Source of the DNA: Mesorhizobium sp. B2-8-5
Lineage (GTDB): Bacteria > Pseudomonadota > Alphaproteobacteria > Rhizobiales > Rhizobiaceae
Length of the DNA: 64,000 nucleotides
NCBI RefSeq assembly: GCF_006440675.2
Contig: NZ_CP083951.1
Location: 4,807,501-4,871,500, forward strand
Reading direction: 5' to 3'
Shown: positions 44,691 to 52,881 of the stretch, piece by piece
Position numbering within the stretch: the stretch's first letter is position 1
Layout: each line of letters starts with the position of its first letter
Notes under the pieces: generated by a model
Database searches by the model: none
What the model saw: only the letters and a program-made list of their open reading frames with translations
Told to the model about the DNA's origin: nothing
Program-made: the position numbers and the translations under genes

Positions 44691-47144
44691 CTACGACTCC
44701 GCGTCGAACACAGGCGTGAACGCCCGGATCGTGCAGGGCGTGGGGTTGATGTGGCGGATCCTTACCCTGCCCTGCCCTTCCCAGGAGTCGTCGATCGGCA
44801 CCTCGACATTGCCGGTATAGAGCTTCGCCTTGCCGTCCGGCGCGACGATCGAGGGCATGCGCACGGCCTCCCAGCGGCCGCGCAGGAAGGACTGCACCTC
44901 AAGCCCCGTGGGGTCGGTCTCGAGCAATGACAGGATCAGCTTCGCCACCTTCTTGCGGCGGCCAACGAGCGAGCCGTCCTGGCCGCCGACGTCGAGCTCC
45001 AGCGTGTCGGCCTGCGATTGAAACGGAAGCCCGACCTGCCATTTGGCGGCGGTTGCGCTGCCAGGCAGCGTCACCTGGCCGGACGCGACGGTGATGCCGC
45101 GAAAGACCTTGCCGTCGGCCAGCACGCCGACTTTCTCGCCGTTGAGATGGCCGAGGCCGGAGACGACATTGACCGGCGCGCCGGAATAGGTCAGCCCGCA
45201 ATCGACCTGGAAGGCGTCTTCCAGCGCGCCGTATTCGAAGGGCGGCTGCATCACCTCGATGTAGCGCTTGGTCGCGCCGCCGATGCTGCGCTTGACGATC
45301 AGCCAGATGTCGTCGACGCCGTTCTGTCCGGGCGTGACCACCGCGCTTTCGACGACCGCCCAACCGGACCCGGAAAATTCGCCGCCGAAGCGGTGGCGGT
45401 GCATGCCGCGCACCTCCTGGCTTGGTTGGTGGGTGTAGCCGCCGAGCTCGCCATTATCGAGCGGGAACCACAGCATAGGGTCCGGGTCGGTCTGGAAGGC
45501 GAGCTCGACCACACCCTGCTTGGCAATATGCTCGGAAATCTGCCCAATGTCGTCGGAGGTGAAGCGGCCGGTCTGCGCCTGCGCCAGTTCGGCGATCGAG
45601 CGGCGCGAGCGCGTGACATAGAGGAAGGACTGGCCGGCATCGACCGGGCGGATGCGGGCGCAGCCAAAGGTGCGCGAGCGGCGGTTCTTGAAGGAGGACG
45701 GCGTCAGCGCCTCGTCTATGCCGGAGCCGGACAGCGCGCGGATGCCGCCCGAAGTGCCGATCAGCAGCGCGCCGTCGGAATCGGCGATCCAAACGATGTC
45801 GTTGGCCTGGCCACCGCCGGCCTGGACGAATTCCAGCGCATCGTCATCCTTCTCGCCGAGCGCGAAATTGTCGAAGTCGCCGGTGGCTGAGACATAGACC
45901 GAGAAGCGCCGGCTGAAGGCTAGGCGCTCTTCGTAGAGCGAGCCCGATTCCACGTATTTTCCCGGTACGAATGTGCCGAGGCGCCAGCGGGTGATCGGCG
46001 TGAGGTTCGGCAGCGAATGTCCGTAGAGCCTGATTGTGACCACGGTGGTGCTGACGACGCTCGCGATCTTCGCCCAACGCCAGATGCCGTCGGAGCCCAG
46101 CAGCCGGATCGCGCGTCCGACATCGGTCGATTGGAAGCCGGCGCCGTCATTGATGCCGACGATCGACGATGCGGTGAGATTGAACGGCGTCATGCTGTCG
46201 CCGGCCTCGTGCCAGCCCATGTCGTTGATGGCGCTGTCGTTCTGGTTGCTGTCGTCCGAGGCTGACCAGTTCAGGCGGTAGGACTGGAACGCGATCTTGT
46301 TCGCGCACTCATAAAAGCGCCGCTCGCTTCGGCTCCACCCGGTTTCAGCCGCGCGCGTGTCGAGGACGATCCAGTTGGTGCCGTCGTAGCCCTCGAACGT
46401 CCACGAGACGGGCGTGTATTCCGGGTTCCCGGCAGACGCCACGATCCAATAGGCATCGCAGATCTTGGTGGCCGCGCCGGGAAAGTCATAGGCGATCCAG
46501 CCATTGCCGTGGTCCGGATCGTAGAACCGGCCCAAGGCATCGGTGAACGCCTGCCATTCGTCGCCATGAGCATAGGCGCCGGACACCGTGCCGCTCGGCG
46601 TGGTCAGGCCGGTCATGATCGGGTGGACGGCGCCGGTCTGGGCCGGCGTCATCGTCGTTCCGGTATCGTTGATGTCGTCGTAAGGCCCGTCCAGGAACTG
46701 GAAATCGCTCAGCGTCCAGGTGGTGTGCGCCTCGCGGGTCAGCACCTTGGGCGGATAGTCGCGATGGGTGATCCACATCTGGTCGGCCGACTGCACATAG
46801 GCGAGCTCGAAGAGATCGGCTTCCAGATAGGGCGAGGCGATCTCGACCGTGCCGACGCGCGCGCCATAGGCATAAACGCGGATGTACCGGTCGCCGAACT
46901 CCAGGCAGTAGGCCTGCTCGGAAGAGAAGATGAAGGGGATGCCGCGGGTCTTCTTCGCCGAGTTCTTCACCTCGTTGACGAAGTAGGTGCCGCCGCGGGC
47001 GCGGATGCCGCCGTGCGGCAGGGTGACGAAGTTCTCGCATTTGGCGAGCGCTGCCCGGTAGAGGTCGAGCGAGGCGCGCGAATGGAGCCTGGGCGAGATC
47101 TCGCCACGGGTGAAAACATCCTGGACCGGATAGAGCGCCGTCAT
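44691..47144 (-). CDS. tail tubular protein B (T7 gp12-like)
   Basis: 817 residues, a normal size for this tail-nozzle protein. The N-terminus (FTRGEISPRLHSRASLDLYR, ENFVTLPHGGIRARGGTYFV) is a strong family mark. Further blocks: GNPEYTPVSWTFEGYDGTNW, RRSRTFGCARIRPVDAGQSF and the C-terminal VRIRHINPTPCTIRAFTPV. It forms the distal part of the short tail. Intact. Confidence 0.88.
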   Translation of the reverse strand: MTALYPVQDVFTRGEISPRLHSRASLDLYRAALAKCENFVTLPHGGIRARGGTYFVNEVKNSAKKTRGIPFIFSSEQAYCLEFGDRYIRVYAYGARVGTVEIASPYLEADLFELAYVQSADQMWITHRDYPPKVLTREAHTTWTLSDFQFLDGPYDDINDTGTTMTPAQTGAVHPIMTGLTTPSGTVSGAYAHGDEWQAFTDALGRFYDPDHGNGWIAYDFPGAATKICDAYWIVASAGNPEYTPVSWTFEGYDGTNWIVLDTRAAETGWSRSERRFYECANKIAFQSYRLNWSASDDSNQNDSAINDMGWHEAGDSMTPFNLTASSIVGINDGAGFQSTDVGRAIRLLGSDGIWRWAKIASVVSTTVVTIRLYGHSLPNLTPITRWRLGTFVPGKYVESGSLYEERLAFSRRFSVYVSATGDFDNFALGEKDDDALEFVQAGGGQANDIVWIADSDGALLIGTSGGIRALSGSGIDEALTPSSFKNRRSRTFGCARIRPVDAGQSFLYVTRSRRSIAELAQAQTGRFTSDDIGQISEHIAKQGVVELAFQTDPDPMLWFPLDNGELGGYTHQPSQEVRGMHRHRFGGEFSGSGWAVVESAVVTPGQNGVDDIWLIVKRSIGGATKRYIEVMQPPFEYGALEDAFQVDCGLTYSGAPVNVVSGLGHLNGEKVGVLADGKVFRGITVASGQVTLPGSATAAKWQVGLPFQSQADTLELDVGGQDGSLVGRRKKVAKLILSLLETDPTGLEVQSFLRGRWEAVRMPSIVAPDGKAKLYTGNVEVPIDDSWEGQGRVRIRHINPTPCTIRAFTPVFDAES

Positions 47145-47163
47145 TTAGCGAAAGCTCCTCAAA

Positions 47164-47208
47164 GCATGTCTCCCGAAAGCGGGAACCGGTTTCGGGGCAA
47201 AGACATGC
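47164..47208. repeat. short palindromic repeat (R5-related)
   Basis: GCATGTCT and AGACATGC (47164-47171, 47201-47208) enclose inner arms CCCGAAAGCGGG and CGGTTTCGGGG. It sits between the two tail tubular genes and resembles the host repeat at 13685-13733. Confidence 0.6.
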
Positions 47209-47214
47209 GTGAAA

Positions 47215-47808
47215 TCAAAGACGGAAATCGCCGCGCTGGGTCGCCCAGGCGCCGGTATAGAGCCGGCCGCCACGCTGGATGGCGTTCGCGCTGAAGGCCG
47301 CGTCGAGCGCGCGGTCATAGGCGGCGCGGGCGATGTCGATCATGCCGGCCTTGTGGGTCAGCGGATGCGCGATCTTGATCGCCAGGGCCGCGACCAGCAC
47401 CTCGGTGAACAGCGCGTCCCAGTCGTTCGGGTCTGTCAGGTTGGCAAGGTAGCGGATGGTCAGCGGCCCGGCCTGGTCGGAATAGATCAGCCCCGCCTCC
47501 TGGCGCCAGGAGATCGGCTGGCCGTCCGGCTCGCCATTGGCGGTCGGCGGCAACGGGCGGATGCAGTCGGCCGGCAATTCATAGGCATGGTTCAGCGTGC
47601 AATTGCCGCTGCCGGTGTCGGCGCCCGCGACCTGCGCCGAAAGGATGGCGAACACCCAGGCGTGCTTGGCAAGCTCGCCCTCACGGGTGAGATCGAGATG
47701 CAGGTTGAGCAGCCGCGCGGCCTTGACGTCCTGGTCGAGGCTGTCGATCGGCGCCTCGTCGAGAACGGCTAAGGCCATGTTGGCGATGTCGAGCGGGGTG
47801 ATGGCCAT
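47215..47808 (-). CDS. tail tubular protein A (T7 gp11-like)
   Basis: 197 residues. MAITPLDIANMALAVLDEAP opens the protein; LNHAYELPADCIRPLPP and RYLANLTDPNDWDALFTEVL are typical blocks of the tail adaptor that connects portal and nozzle. The following gene encodes tail tubular B, the expected order. Confidence 0.82.
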   Translation of the reverse strand: MAITPLDIANMALAVLDEAPIDSLDQDVKAARLLNLHLDLTREGELAKHAWVFAILSAQVAGADTGSGNCTLNHAYELPADCIRPLPPTANGEPDGQPISWRQEAGLIYSDQAGPLTIRYLANLTDPNDWDALFTEVLVAALAIKIAHPLTHKAGMIDIARAAYDRALDAAFSANAIQRGGRLYTGAWATQRGDFRL

Positions 47809-47848
47809 GGGTCGGTGATCCGTGGTGGGTGGGTGAGAAAATGCTCGG

Positions 47849-48023
47849 TTCCTCGCCCCCGCGAATGCGGGGGAGAGGTGGCTCGGCGAAGCCGAGACGG
47901 AGAGGGGACGCCCTGTGATAGACCAGAACCGGCTGAAGACCTGGCCTCGCGCTTCGCGAAGGGCGTTCCCCCTCTCCGGCCGCTACGCGGCCACCTCGCC
48001 CCCACTTTCGTGGGAGCGAGGAA
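47849..48023. repeat. intergenic repeat (family R2) between capsid and tail genes
   Basis: Begins TTCCTCGCCCCCGCG and ends GGGAGCGAGGAA, with inner arms GGCTCGGCGAAGCCGAG and GGCCGCTACGCGGCC. The same layout is at 62601-62775. It may act as a terminator or attenuator between the capsid and tail genes. Confidence 0.75.
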
Positions 48024-48033
48024 ACCTGCGCCC

Positions 48034-49023
48034 TTACGCTTCCGTCGTCTTCAGCGCGATGAAGCTCATGTTCTTCACGCTGGAGGCCGTGCGGTCCCAG
48101 TTCATCGCCAGCGCCAACTCGGCGTCGGTGGCGAACTCGCCGGCGGTGGAAGCATCGAGGAAGCGCGTGCCGGGAACATGGGCCACGAAATGCCGGCGCC
48201 CCACCATTTCGGTGACGCCGCCGCCATGGCCCTGGCGCGGCTTGCGGTCGAACTCCAGCGGGCCGCCTTCGGAGTTGACCGGCAGCTCGTTCCAGAGGAT
48301 CGCCTTGTCCTTGAACATGAAGGCCGTGTAGACGCCCGCAGCCTGCGGGATGTCGTCGTCGACCACGCAGCGCAGGCCCATGTAATAGGGGATCAGCGGC
48401 TCGCCCTGCTCCGAGGACGGCACGTAGTCGATCAGGTCGGCGAGCTTGAGGGCCTTCATCTGCTTGGAATGCATCCAGATGGTGCGGAACTTGTCCGCAC
48501 GATCACCCATCAGGTAGGCCGCCTCGATGATGTCGGTGTCGACGATCGAGGCGCCGGTGGTACGCACCAGGTCGCCGCCATCGTTCGCCACATTGTCGGC
48601 GAGCACGCCCTTCAGGATGCCGAGCAGGGTGAGCTTGTTGGCGCGCTGCCAGTATTCGGTCTGGCGCCGCACGATCAGCTTCTGCGGATCGTCGCCGGCA
48701 AGGATCGCGGTCAGGTCCGGAACGCCCCAGGCCTGGGCCCGCACGTTGCGGGCGGCGACCTCGCGGCGCGAGCCGATCTTCTTCATCTCGATGGAGTCGG
48801 CCGGATCGTCGTTGACCGGCTCCGACGGATCGTTGCCGAGATCCTTCCATCCGGGCATGTCGACCGAGCGGCCCCCCATCGATAGCTTCGCGGAAATCGC
48901 CGGATCGGAAAACAGGATGCCGGCCTGGTAGATTTCGAGGGACTGGACGTGCTCCTCGAACGAGTACTGGGCATAGACGGACGGAACGATCGCGTCCGCG
49001 ATGCGGGTATAGGCGTCTGCCAT
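48034..49023 (-). CDS. phage major capsid protein
   Basis: 329 residues. After a short head it shows the segments KIGSRREVAARNVRAQAWG, LTLLGILKGVLADNVANDGG, DIIEAAYLMGDRADKFRTIW and MGLRCVVDDDIPQAAGVYTA, the pattern of major capsid proteins of the HK97-like fold in this group of phages. It follows the scaffold gene by 43 bases and is flanked downstream by a repeat. Confidence 0.82.
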   Translation of the reverse strand: MADAYTRIADAIVPSVYAQYSFEEHVQSLEIYQAGILFSDPAISAKLSMGGRSVDMPGWKDLGNDPSEPVNDDPADSIEMKKIGSRREVAARNVRAQAWGVPDLTAILAGDDPQKLIVRRQTEYWQRANKLTLLGILKGVLADNVANDGGDLVRTTGASIVDTDIIEAAYLMGDRADKFRTIWMHSKQMKALKLADLIDYVPSSEQGEPLIPYYMGLRCVVDDDIPQAAGVYTAFMFKDKAILWNELPVNSEGGPLEFDRKPRQGHGGGVTEMVGRRHFVAHVPGTRFLDASTAGEFATDAELALAMNWDRTASSVKNMSFIALKTTEA

Positions 49024-49066
49024 TCTTTTGTTCCTTTGAGGTTGGTTGAGACGGCGGGTTGCTCAG

Positions 49067-49972
49067 CTAGAGCGGGTTGTTGGGCATCCAGAGATCCGGG
49101 TTTTCGCCGGCATCCCTGGCGAGCCGCCGGGCGCGTTGAGGGTCGCTTTTGACAAGGGCGGAGATGGCCGAAATGTTGCGCTCGCCGACGGCGTTCCGCC
49201 GGAAGGGGTTCTGCCCCCGCGGCGCCCCATCGGCGTCGATCGTGTCTTCGCGGAACATCGCCTCGCCGATCGCATGGAAGGCACGGGCGATCTGCGGATC
49301 GGTCAGCGCGCCGTCGGGCAGAAGGATGCCCTTCTGCTTGTAGGCGTCGACCAGCCCGAGTCTCTTCATCGCCCGGTTGGCGACCTCGAGCTTCTGGCGA
49401 AAGCCGTCGCTGCCGGTCGGCCCCCAGTCGCGCACGAGTTCGTCATGGGTGGCTTCGACCGAGCGCGACAGCGCCGCCTGCTGGGCGGCGGCCTGCTCGG
49501 CCATGTAGCCGACGAAGCGGTCGTGATAGGCCTGGGCGATCTTCGGGCTGGCGCCCGCTTCCACCGCCCAGGCCTTCGAGGCATTGGCGAGCTCGTCCGA
49601 ATAGGCGAAGTTTTCCGGCAGGTTTTCGGGCCGCCGGTATTCGACTTTTTCGGCCGAGGTCAGCGGACGCATCGCTTCCGGCAATCTGGAATGGAACCTG
49701 TCCCATTCCTCCTTCGGCGCGTCCCTGCCCGGAACGCGCAGGCTTTCGCCCTGCTGACGCTCCAGTTCCGCATAGGATGTGAAAACCCGATCGAGGCTTT
49801 CGGCTTTGTTCCAGCCCTTGGCTTCAGCGAGCTTGCGGTTGCCTTCGGAAAGACCGTCAAACCAACTTTTGGCCGTCGCCGGGGCGGACCCGTTGTCCCC
49901 GGAAACCGGAGGCGTCTCCAGGTTGCCCGCCGGCCGCGAAGCCACGGACCCGGCCTCTGCCAGATCTGTCAT
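49067..49972 (-). CDS. phage capsid scaffold/assembly protein
   Basis: 301 residues, hydrophilic and helical. SWFDGLSEGNRKLAEAKGW near residue 37 and YAELERQQGESLRVPG are typical of scaffold proteins of short-tailed phages; the C-terminal third (ISALVKSDPQRARRLARDAG) is basic and likely contacts the capsid. The ATG at 49972 precedes the conserved part; a longer frame to 50095 runs into a repeat. It guides capsid assembly and leaves the finished head. Confidence 0.75.
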   Translation of the reverse strand: MTDLAEAGSVASRPAGNLETPPVSGDNGSAPATAKSWFDGLSEGNRKLAEAKGWNKAESLDRVFTSYAELERQQGESLRVPGRDAPKEEWDRFHSRLPEAMRPLTSAEKVEYRRPENLPENFAYSDELANASKAWAVEAGASPKIAQAYHDRFVGYMAEQAAAQQAALSRSVEATHDELVRDWGPTGSDGFRQKLEVANRAMKRLGLVDAYKQKGILLPDGALTDPQIARAFHAIGEAMFREDTIDADGAPRGQNPFRRNAVGERNISAISALVKSDPQRARRLARDAGENPDLWMPNNPL

Positions 49973-49989
49973 GATTAAGATTCCTTTCT

Positions 49990-50159
49990 TCTCCTTCTCC
50001 CCTTGTGGGAGAAGGTGGATCGGCGCGCAGCGCCGAGACGGATGAGGAGTGTTGGAAGGAATGATGCGTTGATGATTTTGATGAGGATGCGCCAAGCTGG
50101 AGCACCTCTCATCCGACCTCGCTTCGCGAGGCCACCTTCTCCCGCAAGGGGAGAAGGAA
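49990..50159. repeat. intergenic repeat (family R3) in the capsid gene cluster
   Basis: Begins TTCTCCTTCTCCCCTTGTGG and ends CCGCAAGGGGAGAAGGAAG, with inner pairs GGTGGATCGGCGCGCAGCG and GCTTCGCGAGGCCACC. Layout is as in R2 but the sequence differs. It separates the scaffold from the upstream phage gene. Confidence 0.7.
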
Positions 50160-50171
50160 GAGCCTCAACGC

Positions 50172-50744
50172 CTACGCGTTATCGCCCCAGTTCTCCCACA
50201 GCAGCGTAATCGTGCCGGTCACCGCAAGCGTGCCGTCGGCGTCGATATCCGTGCCGGTGGCAAACGCAAGGTTGAGGTAGAGGTCGACCGGCGTCGTGGT
50301 GCCGTCGAGCGTCGCAGCGGCGGCGATGTCGGCCGTCGAGGCGGTGGAAAGCGCGGCGCCCGTCCCATCCAATGTGCGGCTGGTGGAGGCCAGCACATTG
50401 ACCATCGTGCCGGCGAGCGTGGCGCCGGAAGCCGCCGCCGAGCCTATGCCCCAGGTAAGCGCGGCGCCGTCGTTGATGGTCGAGGCACGCGCGGTCAGCA
50501 CCGCGAACTGCAGCCTTGCCGTGCCGCCCTTGATGCGCACCTTGCCGTCGAAAAAGTCGAAGATCTTCTGGCTCGCATAGGCCAGCGCATCGGTGACCGG
50601 CACCTGCATGCCGGTGAAGGTGAAGACGGTGCGGTAGCTTCCGCCCTGGCCGCTCGTCACGGCCTTCAGCCCGAGCTTCGGTGGCGCAAGGCCAGCCTCG
50701 CGGGCAGCGGCGCGGGAAAGGGTCCGGGGAAGTCCTCGGGTCAT
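50172..50744 (-). CDS. phage virion-type protein, hypothetical
   Basis: 190 residues. A basic head (MTRGLPRTLSRAAAREAGL) is followed by GSYRTVFTFTGMQVPVTDAL and FDFFDGKVRIKGGTARLQFA and a Gly/Ala/Thr-rich beta part. It may be a head decoration or head-completion protein. It is the phage gene nearest to the cargo island. Confidence 0.55.
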   Translation of the reverse strand: MTRGLPRTLSRAAAREAGLAPPKLGLKAVTSGQGGSYRTVFTFTGMQVPVTDALAYASQKIFDFFDGKVRIKGGTARLQFAVLTARASTINDGAALTWGIGSAAASGATLAGTMVNVLASTSRTLDGTGAALSTASTADIAAAATLDGTTTPVDLYLNLAFATGTDIDADGTLAVTGTITLLWENWGDNA

Positions 50745-50902
50745 GTCATTTCTCCATTCTTGGGGGGAATTTTCTGGGGGTCAGGCGTGGCCCGCGCGGC
50801 GGACGGAAAGCCAATTGCCTGGCTTCCGAACAATGAACGCCCGGAGCGACAGCGAAGGCTGGACACTATTGGCGGTCAGATTATGGACGCGCCCTTGAAT
50901 TA

Positions 50903-50918
50903 TGTGTATTAATACACA
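50903..50918. promoter_or_regulatory. putative HicB operator, perfect 16-bp palindrome
   Basis: TGTGTATTAATACACA lies directly before the hicA ATG (50921). There is no ribosome binding site between them, so the message may be leaderless or the palindrome overlaps the promoter. HicB C-terminal DNA-binding domains commonly bind such sites for autorepression. Confidence 0.65.
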
Positions 50919-50920
50919 AC

Positions 50921-51109
50921 ATGAAAAGCGCCGATGTCATCGACAAGTTGCTGGCCGATGGCTGGTTCGAGGTGGCTCGCAAGGGCAGTCACGCCCAGTT
51001 CAAGCACCGCACTAAACCGGGTCGAGTGACGGTGCCGCATCCCAAACGTGACATCCCGATCGGCACGTTGAAGTCTATCGAGAAACAATCCGGCCTGAAG
51101 CTGAGGTAG
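50921..51109 (+). CDS. hicA: HicA toxin (mRNA interferase)
   Basis: 62 residues with the double-stranded-RNA-binding-like fold of HicA. The essential His is in KGSHAQFKHRTKPGRVTVPH near residue 23, and the end KSIEKQSGLKL is typical. It cleaves mRNA when not bound by HicB. Followed 4 bases later by hicB. The orientation is opposite to the phage structural genes. Confidence 0.92.
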   Translation: MKSADVIDKLLADGWFEVARKGSHAQFKHRTKPGRVTVPHPKRDIPIGTLKSIEKQSGLKLR

Positions 51110-51113
51110 ATAT

Positions 51114-51515
51114 ATGCGTCACTATATTGGACTGATCCACAAGGACGCGGACAGCGATTTCGGCGTCTCGTTCCCCGATTTCCCCGGCGTGGTCACGGCC
51201 GGGACAAGCCTCGACGAGGCACGCACGCTGGCCGAAGAGGCGCTTGCCTTCCATGTCGACGGTCTGGTCGAAGACGGTGAGGCCATTCCCGAGCCGTCAT
51301 CGCTCGAGGACGTGATGGCCGACGAGGACAACCGTGCGGGCGTTGCCATCCTCGTCACGCTGAAGACGGAAGCGGCAAAGGTCGTGCGCGTCAACGTCAC
51401 CATTCCGGAGGATGTTCTCGGCGAAATCGACCGCTACGCCGAACGTCACGGCTACAGCCGTTCCGGGTTTCTGACCGCTGCCGCCAGGGAAGCGATGCGT
51501 AACGAAGCGGCCTAG
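51114..51515 (+). CDS. hicB: HicB antitoxin
   Basis: 133 residues. The N-terminal half is the partly degraded RNase H-like HicB domain (HYIGLIHKDADSDFGVSFPD, FPGVVTAGTSLDEARTLAEE). The C-terminal half is a ribbon-helix-helix DNA-binding domain (VNVTIPEDVLGEIDRYAERH, GYSRSGFLTAAAREAM). It neutralises HicA and should bind the palindrome at 50903-50918. Confidence 0.92.
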   Translation: MRHYIGLIHKDADSDFGVSFPDFPGVVTAGTSLDEARTLAEEALAFHVDGLVEDGEAIPEPSSLEDVMADEDNRAGVAILVTLKTEAAKVVRVNVTIPEDVLGEIDRYAERHGYSRSGFLTAAAREAMRNEAA

Positions 51516-51718
51516 GAACTTCGCATTCTGATTCAGGCGGGAGCACCATCGTCCTGTTGAGGCTGATCTTTCCGGTTTGGAAACCATGGCGTTCAACCGC
51601 CGCGAAACCGTGATTCACTTCGTGAGCGGGCTCCGCCGCCGTTCCGCCGCAATGCGACCGCAGTTCAGCTCGGTTCGCCCCCGTCGTCAGTCCCTGGGGC
51701 TTCAGAGGAGTTCTAGTG

Positions 51719-52036
51719 ATGATCATCAAGAAGGCTATTCTGGCGGTGCTGATGACTGCGGCACTTGCCGGCTGCGAGACGCAGACCGAAGGCCAGCAGC
51801 GGGCCACCACCGGCGCATTGCTGGGCGGCGCCGGCGGCGCGCTGGTCGGCCAGGCGATCGGCGGCAACACCAAGAGCACGGTGATCGGTGCCGCGAGCGG
51901 CGCTCTGCTCGGCGCCGTCGTCGGCTCGGCCACCACCCCGCAGCGCCGCGGCGACCAGCTCTGCCGCTACCAAGACCGTTACGGCCGCATCTACACCGCG
52001 CCCTGCGACGACCGGTATTACAACGGCGATTATTGA
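51719..52036 (+). CDS. glycine-zipper lipoprotein
   Basis: 105 residues. MIIKKAILAVLMTAALAGC is a lipoprotein signal with the lipobox LAGC. The mature part is a glycine-zipper membrane segment (ALLGGAGGALVGQAIGG, GAASGALLGAVVGSA), then LCRYQDRYGRIYTAPC. Similar to YMGG/SlyB-like outer membrane proteins common in Rhizobiales. AGAGGAG precedes the start; a GTG at 51716 is equally possible. Confidence 0.78.
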   Translation: MIIKKAILAVLMTAALAGCETQTEGQQRATTGALLGGAGGALVGQAIGGNTKSTVIGAASGALLGAVVGSATTPQRRGDQLCRYQDRYGRIYTAPCDDRYYNGDY

Positions 52037-52073
52037 GGGCTGACGCCCGGCGGGGGCACGCCCCGCCGGCGTA

Positions 52074-52565
52074 TCATGCCAGAAGGCCTCGCTTTAACCC
52101 TCGACGAGACTTTTTTGCGAGGTGAAGAAAGGACATGCCGTATTGATATACTGCAGCCAGTCGCTCTGGTGACGCCGCACGATCTGGTTCTCCAAATTCG
52201 TCGCCACCCACCACATCCATTATTTTTGTGAACATCACGTCACAATCGCGCTTGGCGTTCTCTTTGAACAAGTGAGCTATCAGCTCTAGTGCCAGCTGCT
52301 GGCGAGCGACAATTTTTGCTCTGAGGACTGGCTCTCGCGCGCCGAGTTCGACGCCAGTCGCTGTCCAGTATTCAGTCGCAAGATCCTGCATCTCTTCGAC
52401 AATTTTCAAAAGAGTGGATAGATCCTCATCCCTTGCTGCCTCTAGCGCTTGGCTTTTGCGAACGAGACCCTTGACCAATTCAGCGATAAAATTGGCAATG
52501 AGCGCACCAGTCCCAGCTGCTATGAGTGTCTGCCCAAGAGATGCAACGACGTCAGTGCTGGGCAT
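52074..52565 (-). CDS. membrane-anchored protein of a GHKL-STAS operon
   Basis: 163 residues. One hydrophobic N-terminal segment (SLGQTLIAAGTGALIANFIA) and a helical cytoplasmic domain rich in charged residues (KSQALEAARDEDLSTLLKIV, VLRAKIVARQQLALELIAHL). No enzyme motif. It overlaps the stop of the STAS-like gene by 14 bases and is the last gene of a coupled trio. It may be the membrane effector of the operon (inference). Low GC compared with the phage genes. Confidence 0.65.
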   Translation of the reverse strand: MPSTDVVASLGQTLIAAGTGALIANFIAELVKGLVRKSQALEAARDEDLSTLLKIVEEMQDLATEYWTATGVELGAREPVLRAKIVARQQLALELIAHLFKENAKRDCDVMFTKIMDVVGGDEFGEPDRAASPERLAAVYQYGMSFLHLAKKSRRGLKRGLLA

Positions 52566-52881
52566 GCAACCGCTGGGCCCTCTCGACATACTGCCAAATC
52601 AGTCGAGTGTAGGAATCATATGCCGGAGTAGCAACTAAACGAATCCGACGCTTTATTTCCTCAGGGGCGTATCCCTCTCTTACCAATCCCCCGAAGGCCT
52701 CTTCCAAAAATGAAGGCGGGTAGCCGCTGGCGCCTTCTAATTCAATTACGGCAGTCTCATTCTTCTTGAAAAGTGGGACAAGAAACTCTTCTCTGAACTC
52801 CTGCCCGCTTCCCTTGCCGTTTCTCTTGTAGCGCCCACCCGGATAGGGTGTGAAGTCCCTCGCGATGCTAATCGTGCGCAT
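52552..52881 (-). CDS. STAS-like domain protein (DUF4325)
   Basis: 109 residues. ARDFTPYPGGRYKRNGKGSG, EFREEFLVPLF, then AVIELEGASGYPPSFLEEAF and GGLVREGYAPEEIKRRIRL match the DUF4325 STAS-like family, which resembles anti-sigma-factor antagonists and usually lies beside GHKL ATPases. The ATG at 52881 lies inside the end of the ATPase gene, 14 bases of overlap. Confidence 0.78.
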   Translation of the reverse strand: MRTISIARDFTPYPGGRYKRNGKGSGQEFREEFLVPLFKKNETAVIELEGASGYPPSFLEEAFGGLVREGYAPEEIKRRIRLVATPAYDSYTRLIWQYVERAQRLHAQH

